This document shows positions 58,212 through 64,000 of a DNA stretch of 64,000 nt, piece after piece. Positions within the stretch are counted from its first letter, which is position 1. The number at the start of each line of letters is the position of its first letter. The notes beneath the pieces are model-generated. The model saw nothing but the letters and a program-made list of their open reading frames with translations. It searched no databases and had not been told where the DNA came from. The position numbers were made by a program, and so were the translations under genes. Source of the stretch: DAITQM01 sp039794245 (lineage in GTDB: Bacteria > Pseudomonadota > Gammaproteobacteria > Xanthomonadales > Wenzhouxiangellaceae); the NCBI GenBank assembly GCA_039794245.1, contig JBDIVS010000001.1, positions 124,001 through 188,000 of the forward strand. Direction: 5' to 3'.

Positions 58212-58637
58212 CTACCCGAGACGACGGCGGCCGGCATCGTCGCCGGCGGCGATGATCTCCGCCAGCCGCCCGACACAAATTCCAGCCTGCCCCAGTATCA
58301 TTCCCAGCCGGGCCTGTTTGCCGGCCAGTACGGCGAGCACCAGTGCGCCGCCCGCCTGCGGCACCTTGAGCACGACCAGTTTGCCGTCCACACCTTCGAG
58401 CAAGACGTGGTTCAGCGCGCCGGCTTCGAGTTCGCGCATTACGGTTTCGCCGAGCGCCGCCAGCGAAGCGCACATCGCGCCGAATTTTCCCGCCGTATCC
58501 GATCCGCCTCCGCAGCAATAAACGGGCTGGCCGTCGCTGGTGGCGAGGATTACAGCCTGAAGATCGTCGCCGGCGCTGCGCAGACTTTCGATTTCGTGCT
58601 CGCAAAGACGGTTAATCGCCGGCGCGAAATGATTCAT
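58212..58637 (-). CDS. Roadblock/LC7 domain protein (B)
   Basis: A 141-residue Roadblock-fold protein: AINRLCEHEIESLRSAGDDLQAVILATSDGQPVYC, GAMCASLAALGETVMRELEAG, NHVLLEGVDGKLVVLKVP and LVLAVLAGKQARLGMILGQA. Roadblock proteins regulate small GTPases of the MglA/COG2229 kind. Its start overlaps the GTPase stop by 4 bp, the closest coupling in the operon, so it is the likely direct partner of that GTPase. Confidence 0.83.
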   Translation of the reverse strand: MNHFAPAINRLCEHEIESLRSAGDDLQAVILATSDGQPVYCCGGGSDTAGKFGAMCASLAALGETVMRELEAGALNHVLLEGVDGKLVVLKVPQAGGALVLAVLAGKQARLGMILGQAGICVGRLAEIIAAGDDAGRRRLG

Positions 58638-59191
58638 TGCTCACCGTCCATGGCATTTTCCTCCGCCTCGAGTAAAAGATAGAGTAATTGGAACAGACCT
58701 GCGATATCCTGCCGCTGCCTTGCATCGACGACACACTGGGGCGCGACGATCCCGTGACGGCGCAGCACAGCCGCACACTCGCTTTGCAGTGTCGCGGCCG
58801 GCTCGCGGCACTTGTTCAGGGCGAGAATACAAGGATAAGACCGCAACTGCGCCGCGTATTCACTCAGCACGGCATCGAGATCGGTCACGCAATCGCGATT
58901 GGCGGCATCGGCCAGTATGATCACTCCGACCAGCCCGTCGCTCACCGCCTCGAACATGAAGCGGAAGCGAATCTGGCCGGGGAGACCGTACAACAACAGC
59001 CGCACTCCACCGGCCAAGTTCATTTCACCGTAGTCCATCGCCACGGTCGTTGTGTCCTTGATCCGCGCCAAATCGCCGCTGCACGGAACGTCGGTGTTGA
59101 GCGGCGGAATATCGCTGAGCGCGGCGACACAAGTGGTCTTGCCGGCACCGGGCGCTCCGATAAAAAGCAGTTTATAGCTATCGTTGCCCAT
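58634..59191 (-). CDS. Small Ras-like GTPase, COG2229/CvnD type
   Basis: A 185-residue P-loop GTPase: G1 GAPGAGKTT (12-20), switch/G2 region around TTVAMDYG, G3-like LLYGLPGQIRFRFMFE and G4-like LALNKCR. The change to YGLPGQ and the NKC motif are typical of the prokaryotic COG2229 group paired with Roadblock proteins (CvnD in actinobacterial conservons). It should act as a switch whose state is set by the Roadblock proteins encoded on both sides. Confidence 0.85.
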   Translation of the reverse strand: MGNDSYKLLFIGAPGAGKTTCVAALSDIPPLNTDVPCSGDLARIKDTTTVAMDYGEMNLAGGVRLLLYGLPGQIRFRFMFEAVSDGLVGVIILADAANRDCVTDLDAVLSEYAAQLRSYPCILALNKCREPAATLQSECAAVLRRHGIVAPQCVVDARQRQDIAGLFQLLYLLLEAEENAMDGEQ

Positions 59192-59831
59192 CGGCCATCA
59201 AGCTGCGGAACGCATGCAGCAGCCGCGACCACGGCCGGGTCCGGGGCACCATTGCCTCAGCGCGGCTTCGTTCACCGGTTGCCGCCAACAATTGCTCGCT
59301 TTCCAGCCGTTGCCGGCACTGTTCGAGTTTGTTGAGATCGACAATGCCGAGGCGGCTTGCCAGTTGCCGCATCGTCAGCGACCGGCGGGTCAATAAGGCC
59401 ATCATTTTCAGGCAGTGGCGCGGCCATTTTTGATAATCGAGAGGCCAGCCGCGGAGTTTCAACTCGCGATTCGCAGCGCCGAACGGCGCGCTGACGACCG
59501 CGCCGGGTGCGCCACCGCCGTCATGCTCGGACAACACGGCCAGAACTTCGGCAGCGCGAAACGGCAGGTGGATGATTATCGGCGCCGCGTTTTTCACTGC
59601 CCGCGGTTTACGTGCGCAACCGATCAGCGGGATTCCCGACGGGAAGTCGGGAACCCCCTGACCGGCATCGAGATCGATCAGCAGCAGATCGCCGCTGTCG
59701 CCGGAATCGGCGACCCACTCGCTTTTCAGGTACGGCTGCAACAGCACCAGCAAGGAGCGGAGCGAGGCAAGATCGGTGCTGTCGAAACTCAGGCACCCGA
59801 GACGGGAGACCTGTTTGGCTCCGCCGTTCAT
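59178..59831 (-). CDS. Unknown protein with possible winged helix (operon member)
   Basis: A 217-residue protein I do not recognise. The first about 120 residues alternate hydrophobic strands and helices (SRLGCLSFDSTDLASLRSLLVLL; GDLLLIDLDAG; PIIIHLPFRAAEVLAVL), like a receiver-type or Rossmann-like fold. Residues about 140-185 look like a winged helix (HCLKMMALLTRRSLTMRQLASRLGI). It is coupled to the GTPase gene (14-bp overlap). By position it could correspond to the DUF742 wHTH partner (CvnC) of conservons, but sequence identity is not evident. Confidence 0.6.
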   Translation of the reverse strand: MNGGAKQVSRLGCLSFDSTDLASLRSLLVLLQPYLKSEWVADSGDSGDLLLIDLDAGQGVPDFPSGIPLIGCARKPRAVKNAAPIIIHLPFRAAEVLAVLSEHDGGGAPGAVVSAPFGAANRELKLRGWPLDYQKWPRHCLKMMALLTRRSLTMRQLASRLGIVDLNKLEQCRQRLESEQLLAATGERSRAEAMVPRTRPWSRLLHAFRSLMADGQR

Positions 59832-59870
59832 TTCATTTTTCTCATCCTTCCCTGTCGAATCGGCAACACG

Positions 59871-60275
59871 CTATACCGCCGCCTCCAGCGCCGGCATCGC
59901 GGCCCGCGATTTGACCAGCACCATGCCGATATTGGCCGATTGGCGGGTGACGAAGACCGCGGCATGGTCCGGATTTTTCTTCGAGCGGACGAACACATGG
60001 ATCAGGTTCGTGCTGAACACGATGATTTCCTTGAAATAGCGCGTCTTGTCGTCGGGCACGCCGCGGGCCTTCTTGAAATGGCTTTCGATCAGACTCACGT
60101 TCTTGCCTTGAAACAGATCGCCGGTCGTCGCGGCGACCAGATCGAGCACTTCGGCCGGGTGCGAATCGACGGTCTTGACGCCGATCAGCATACCGCTGAC
60201 CATATCGACATAGCCGACGGCAATGCACTCGGGAATCTCGGCCTGCGCCGTGTTGATCGCTTTATCCAATGACAT
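59871..60275 (-). CDS. Roadblock-fold protein (A)
   Basis: A 134-residue protein with the predicted profilin/Roadblock pattern: helix AINTAQAEIP, strands CIAVGYVDMVSGMLIGV, helix PAEVLDLVAATTGDLF, three strands KEIIVFSTNLIHVFVR/HAAVFVTRQSANIGMVLVKSR and a C-terminal helix. It is distinct from the other Roadblock protein. ATG 60275 is chosen because GAGGA precedes it at 6 bp. The start overlaps the end of the ABC-phosphatase gene. Confidence 0.7.
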   Translation of the reverse strand: MSLDKAINTAQAEIPECIAVGYVDMVSGMLIGVKTVDSHPAEVLDLVAATTGDLFQGKNVSLIESHFKKARGVPDDKTRYFKEIIVFSTNLIHVFVRSKKNPDHAAVFVTRQSANIGMVLVKSRAAMPALEAAV

Positions 60276-61521
60276 ATTCATTCCTCGTTGTCGAGTCGGT
60301 GGGAAGAGGCCAGCCCTGGATGCGGCCGGCGAAATCGTGTAAAAAATGACGCTGGGCGCGCGACTGGATCGCCTTCGGTTGCGCCGCCCTGACGCGGGCG
60401 ATCGCCGCTTCGGCGCTCTCCCCGTGCCAGATCAGCACCGCCGCCAACAGCGTGCCGGTTCTGCCGAGTCCACCGCGGCAGTGGAAGGCGACACCGCGGT
60501 TGGCGCCGATCGCCTGCTCGGCGATCCGGCAGATATCGACGGCCTGGGTAAAATCAGGGGCGGCCATATCGGCCATCGGAAAGTGGTAGTGCACCAGTCC
60601 ATACTGCGCACCGGCATCGGCCCGGTATTCACACCTTTCCTCCAGGCAGAACAACAGGTGGATACCGCGGGCCGCAAGCAGGGCATACTGGCGCTCGGCG
60701 CCGGCGATCAATCCGGGGCGGCTCATCCCACACAGCAGCGTCCCGACCACCCACCAGATCCCGAGTTCGCTTTGCGGCGCCGGCACAGGGGGCGGATTGC
60801 AATAACCGTTGGCGACATAGGCCAGGCCGACCGGCGTTTGTGGTCGAGCGAAAAACGATTCGGTGTCAGCCATTTCCTGAATCCGGCCGCCGGCGAGCAG
60901 CGCCGTGGTGCCGCCGGTGGCGAGACAATCCTGCCGGTTATGCGTCGCGACGATCACGATCGCCCGGCGGGCCCGTTCGGCGATCCGCCGGCGGACGATG
61001 GATACATGCCCGGCATCGAGATCTGCGGTCGGTTCGTCAAGCAGATACAGCACACCTTCCTGCTGCAACGTGGCGAGTACCGCCAGTACACGGCCGGCCG
61101 CGAGTGGCAGATCGTGCACCGGCCGGTCGAGAAGAGGGCTGAGCGCAGAAAGTTCCGCAAGCGCGAGCCATCTTTCGGCTTCGCGCTCGGCGATTCGATA
61201 ACGCCGATCGAGGCACTGCCGGACGGTCGGCCAGGCGGCCGGATGATCCATGGCCAGGTGCGTATGCTGGCGCAGCAGCACCATGGTCTTTCCCAACTCC
61301 GCAGCCGGCGCACCACAAAAGAGGGCCTCGCCGCGCAGCGCGTACCCCTCGCCCCCGGAACAACCGGCAACCGCGTGCAGCAGCGTGGTCTTGCCGGCGC
61401 CGCCTGATCCAACCAGAAACAGCAACGCCGGAGACGAAAGCGCGACGTTAATCCCCGTCACAATCTCCCGGTCGTGCCGGCAGGCCGTTGCATTCCTTAT
61501 TCTCAACATGGCCGAAACCAT
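60262..61521 (-). CDS. ABC ATPase fused to a cysteine-based protein phosphatase
   Basis: A 419-residue fusion. Residues 1-225 are an ABC ATPase: Walker A LVGSGGAGKTTLLH (Lys44), Q-loop LLRQHTH, Walker B VLYLLDEPTADLD and switch His VATHNRQ. The signature is degenerate (HDLPLAAGRVLAVLAT in place of LSGGQ). Residues about 250-395 are a dual-specificity/tyrosine phosphatase: general-acid loop PMADMAAPD and P-loop HCRGGLGRTG with nucleophile Cys348 and Arg354. No membrane helices are present. It is the first gene of the GTPase/Roadblock operon. The phosphatase may reset phosphorylated partners; the ATPase role is unclear, and no permease is nearby. Confidence 0.82.
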   Translation of the reverse strand: MVSAMLRIRNATACRHDREIVTGINVALSSPALLFLVGSGGAGKTTLLHAVAGCSGGEGYALRGEALFCGAPAAELGKTMVLLRQHTHLAMDHPAAWPTVRQCLDRRYRIAEREAERWLALAELSALSPLLDRPVHDLPLAAGRVLAVLATLQQEGVLYLLDEPTADLDAGHVSIVRRRIAERARRAIVIVATHNRQDCLATGGTTALLAGGRIQEMADTESFFARPQTPVGLAYVANGYCNPPPVPAPQSELGIWWVVGTLLCGMSRPGLIAGAERQYALLAARGIHLLFCLEERCEYRADAGAQYGLVHYHFPMADMAAPDFTQAVDICRIAEQAIGANRGVAFHCRGGLGRTGTLLAAVLIWHGESAEAAIARVRAAQPKAIQSRAQRHFLHDFAGRIQGWPLPTDSTTRNEYVIG

Positions 61522-61592
61522 AAACGCATATCATTCACTTATAAAGCATCCTCGCTTGTAATTTAAGAATGTAATCGGTCAAGGCCTGGATT

Positions 61593-61615
61593 CCTATCGG
61601 GAAATCCCCGATAGG
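61593..61615. promoter_or_regulatory. Perfect 9-bp dyad between the divergent operon and luxR gene
   Basis: CCTATCGGG - AAATC - CCCGATAGG. It lies centrally in the 270-bp intergenic region, 72 bp from the start of the ABC-phosphatase gene and 177 bp from the LuxR-type gene. This is a natural place for an operator that controls both directions. Hairpin formation in RNA is the alternative. Confidence 0.6.
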
Positions 61616-61791
61616 CGTGCGGCGCGTTGCACCGCTAGACTGCAAGTCCGGGCGAAGACAACAAAATCGACTCGCTGGGATAACTTAACTTTATATCAAC
61701 ACCGCATAACCGCATCCGCACTAATGTGTGCCGATCGCTTGCGGCTGTGGCCCTGAAGATAGGGGATGCGGGGCAAGAAATATGTGAGGAT

Positions 61792-62478
61792 ATGACCTGG
61801 AAAAAACTTCTCATCGCGGTCGATAGCGAGCTGTTGGCGCGGGGCGTGGCCGGCATCGCCCAGACCTGCTCGGATATCGAAATCAGCGCAGTGACTCACG
61901 AAGCGGGCGAAACGCTCGCCGCCGTGCAGCGGCACGAGCCGGACGGTTTGATATTGTCCACCCGGCTGGTTCCGCCGCTCGCCGCCGAACTCGATGCGCT
62001 GCCCCGCCGGCCGCGCATTCTGCTGCTTTCCAACCGCCTGCATCCGGGCATCGATCTGGCCTGCGCCCGCGGCTGCGCCTGCGGCTTCGTCCGCTCGTCG
62101 ATGCCGTTGACCGATTTCAGCGGCATTCTGGCGCGTGTCATGGCCTGTACGGTGCCAAACGCCGGTCGCGATGAGTGCCGGGGCTGCCCGCTGCCGAAAA
62201 CCCTCAACCCATCGGGGCTGCCGCTGTCGCCGCGCGAATTGGAAGTATTTATCGCCATCGGCAAGGGCCATGGCAATACCCGGATCGCTGCGGATCTGAA
62301 CGTCAGCATCAAAACCGTCGAAGCCTTTCGCGAAAACATCAAGCGAAAACTGCAAATCCAAAATGCCGCCGAACTGCACAATGCGGCGGTCGCCTGGCGC
62401 AATGGACGCTACGTGTATGTCCCACCCACCCGGCACACCCAGTGCCGGCCGCAAGATGCAAAACCCTCCCCGCTCTGA
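61792..62478 (+). CDS. LuxR/NarL-type regulator with degenerate receiver domain
   Basis: A 228-residue regulator. The N-terminal half has a receiver-like fold (KKLLIAVDSELLARGVAGIAQ; LAAVQRHEPDGLILSTRL; RRPRILLLSNRL), but the phosphoacceptor position is Ser/Thr (LILSTR), not Asp. A Cys-rich stretch (ACARGCACG and DECRGC) follows. The C-terminal HTH is LuxR-type (LSPRELEVFIAIGKGHGNTRIAADLNVSIKTVEAFRENIKRKL). It is probably not controlled by phosphorylation. It is divergent from the GTPase operon, with a perfect dyad in between. Confidence 0.83.
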   Translation: MTWKKLLIAVDSELLARGVAGIAQTCSDIEISAVTHEAGETLAAVQRHEPDGLILSTRLVPPLAAELDALPRRPRILLLSNRLHPGIDLACARGCACGFVRSSMPLTDFSGILARVMACTVPNAGRDECRGCPLPKTLNPSGLPLSPRELEVFIAIGKGHGNTRIAADLNVSIKTVEAFRENIKRKLQIQNAAELHNAAVAWRNGRYVYVPPTRHTQCRPQDAKPSPL

Positions 62479-62542
62479 CCGCAACCACGGACCGCCACGG
62501 AGGGGTGGGCTACAATCTGTCGCTCCACGCCGAGGAACCGCC

Positions 62543-63232
62543 TTGACCCGCCATCCTGAAATCCACCACACGCACCGGATCGGCTGGCTCAGGGCCGCGG
62601 TGCTCGGCGCCAATTACGGGATCGTTTCAACGGCGAGCCTGGTGTTGGGGGTCGCGGCCTCCGGGGCCGACAGCGGGGTGATCCTGCTGGCCGGCAGCGC
62701 CGGGCTGGTGGCCGGAGCGATGTCGATGGCGGCCGGGGAATATGTCTCGGTCCGTTCGCAGGCCGATACCGAACGCGCCGATCTCGACCGGGAACGGCGC
62801 GAACTTGCGGCAGATCCCGAATACGAGCACGCCGAACTGACCGGCATCTATGTCCGCCGCGGCCTCAACCCTGCTCTGGCCGGCGAGGTCGCCCGGCAAT
62901 TGATGGCCCACGACGCCCTCGGCGCCCACGCCCGCGACGAGCTGGGACTCAGCGACAAACTGGGGGCCCGGCCGCTGCAGGCGGCTCTCGCTTCGGCCGC
63001 GAGTTTTGCCGCCGGCGGAGCCCTGCCGTTGCTCATCGCCGCCTTCGGTGCCGCCTTTGTGTTATGGACCGTACCGGCCGCCTCGCTCGCCGCCCTCGCC
63101 CTGCTTGGCGTCTTGTCGGCGTATGCCGGCGGCGCCACGAAGCGCGTCGCCGTAGCGCGATTGACCTTCTGGGGAACGCTGGCAATGGCATTGACCTTTG
63201 CCACCGGGGCGCTGTTGGGTACCGTCATATAG
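62543..63232 (+). CDS. VIT1/CCC1 family iron/manganese transporter
   Basis: A 229-residue membrane protein: RIGWLRAAVLGANYGIVSTASLVLGVAASGA, GLVAGAMSMAAGEYVSVRSQADTERADLDRE with the metal-binding region, a cytoplasmic loop (PALAGEVARQLMAHDALGAHARDELGL) and three C-terminal helices. The family moves ferrous iron or manganese. The TTG at 62543 is chosen because GAGGAA lies upstream and the protein start matches the family. An earlier ATG would add an unrelated tail. Confidence 0.88.
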   Translation: MTRHPEIHHTHRIGWLRAAVLGANYGIVSTASLVLGVAASGADSGVILLAGSAGLVAGAMSMAAGEYVSVRSQADTERADLDRERRELAADPEYEHAELTGIYVRRGLNPALAGEVARQLMAHDALGAHARDELGLSDKLGARPLQAALASAASFAAGGALPLLIAAFGAAFVLWTVPAASLAALALLGVLSAYAGGATKRVAVARLTFWGTLAMALTFATGALLGTVI

Positions 63233-63294
63233 CATCGCCGGCACGCCGCAGGGGTTATAATTGATCAGCCTTATCATCCCCGCCGGAAGCCGCA

Positions 63295-64000
63295 ATGCCT
63301 GCCAGTCAAAATTCCCCCGGTCAGAGTCCCCCCGCGTTTCGTCATTGGCAACTCGAACACGACCTCGACCGTGTCGCCTGGCTGACGCTCGGCCGGGCCG
63401 GCGAATCGGTCAATTCGCTCGGCCGCGAGGTGCTCGAGGAACTCGAAACCCTGGTCGCCGGCCTCGAACGGGACAAACCGGCTGGCCTGGTGATGATGTC
63501 GGGCAAACGCCAAAGCTTCATCGTCGGCGCCGATGTGCGCGAATTCGATCAGGTCGCCGACACGGCCAGCGCCCGGCAGTACATTGAGCGCGTCCATGCG
63601 CTGTTCGAGCGGATCGAAGCCCTGCCCTTCCCGACCGCGGTCGCCTTCGAAGGTTACTGCCTCGGCGGCGGCCTGGAACTGGCGCTGTGTTTCGATTTCC
63701 GGATCGCGCGTGACATTCCCGAAACCCGGATCGGCTTTCCCGAAATCAAGCTCGGCATCTTTCCCGGCTTCGGCGGCACGGCCCGGACAGTGCACCGGCT
63801 CGGCGGCCTGAAAGCCCTGCCGCTGATTCTGACGGCGCGCAATCTCAGCGCCCGCCAGGCCCGCGCCCTCGGCCTCGTCGATCAGGTGATCGGCCGCCAC
63901 CAAGAACTGCGCTGGGCAGCGCGGCGCGCTGTACTGAAAGGTCTAAAAAGCCGCCGCCCCGGCCTTATCGTCCATCTCGTCAATGCCTTGCCGGTGCGCC
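63295..64000 (+). CDS. FadJ-like fatty acid oxidation enzyme, N-terminal enoyl-CoA hydratase part (partial)
   Basis: The first 235 residues of an enzyme that runs off the window. The crotonase domain is clear: FIVGADVREFDQ, oxyanion-hole FEGYCLGGGLELALCFDFRIA, and catalytic Glu region GFPEIKLGIFPGFGGTARTVHRLGG. These features match the N-terminal hydratase of the trifunctional alpha subunits (FadB/FadJ). A ribosome site (GGAAG) precedes the ATG. The 3-hydroxyacyl-CoA dehydrogenase part should follow beyond the right edge. Confidence 0.85.
   Translation, partial: MPASQNSPGQSPPAFRHWQLEHDLDRVAWLTLGRAGESVNSLGREVLEELETLVAGLERDKPAGLVMMSGKRQSFIVGADVREFDQVADTASARQYIERVHALFERIEALPFPTAVAFEGYCLGGGLELALCFDFRIARDIPETRIGFPEIKLGIFPGFGGTARTVHRLGGLKALPLILTARNLSARQARALGLVDQVIGRHQELRWAARRAVLKGLKSRRPGLIVHLVNALPVR

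Noticed and set aside
60262..61521. Frameshift artefact joining an ABC gene and a phosphatase gene
   Set aside because: The frame is continuous with sensible sequence across the linker (about 225-250), and there is no internal stop or ribosome site at the boundary.

Overview
The window looks like chromosome of a high-GC gammaproteobacterium. The evidence is the arrangement gpmI-envC-ctpA, scpA-scpB-rluB, yoaA-tsaB, a PBP1b gene followed by an LpoP-like lipoprotein gene, the guaB-guaA order, NsrR, and the NAGGN osmolyte genes at the left edge. I cannot name the genus. No rRNA, tRNA, CRISPR array, phage or transposase gene was seen.

Layout. 1-2.5 kb: end of the NAGGN osmoprotectant cluster (ngg, M42 peptidase) and a solute-binding lipoprotein. 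2.7-8.3 kb (minus): mrcB, LpoP-like gene, yoaA, tsaB. 8.7-17 kb (plus): a 1388-residue two-module glycosyltransferase, gpmI, envC, ctpA. 17.1-19.8 kb: scpA-scpB-rluB, with a long out-of-frame overlap. 19.8-26.5 kb (minus): methyltransferase, a four-gene MacB/FtsX-type ABC export operon, hinT, an SDR and ibpA, the last with a sigma-32-like promoter and a ROSE-type thermometer. 26.6-29.5 kb: M13 peptidase and a BtuF-like protein. 29.5-33.9 kb: a candidate small RNA and a decayed pair of cell-surface genes (subtilase and seven-bladed FG-GAP propeller) between two MITEs. 34-38.7 kb: ArsR-methyltransferase and metH. 38.8-46 kb (minus): AbiEi remnant, guaA, guaB, pruA, fumC. 46-55 kb: purB, nsrR with a lipid methyltransferase, DUF190-crcB, an LpxO-like hydroxylase, ung, two DUF6502-type paralogues and asnB. 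55-64 kb: SDR, rimO, CDF transporter, a Roadblock/GTPase/ABC-phosphatase operon, LuxR regulator, VIT1 protein and a partial fadJ-like gene.

Two themes stand out. First, a non-autonomous element (MITE; 19-bp ends, 4-bp target duplications, about 180 or 240 bp) is present six times in 40 kb and always touches genes. One copy is inside codon 6 of guaA, whose only usable start codon now lies in the element. Another sits exactly on the tsaB stop codon, another abuts mrcB, another ends the FG-GAP gene, and a truncated one is joined to a broken AbiEi antitoxin. Second, the minus-strand operon at 58.2-61.5 kb encodes an ABC ATPase fused to a cysteine phosphatase, two Roadblock-fold proteins, a small GTPase and a protein with a possible winged helix. 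It faces a LuxR regulator that lacks the receiver aspartate. It resembles actinobacterial conservons (GTPase plus Roadblock) without the histidine kinase, and is the best candidate here for an undescribed signalling system.
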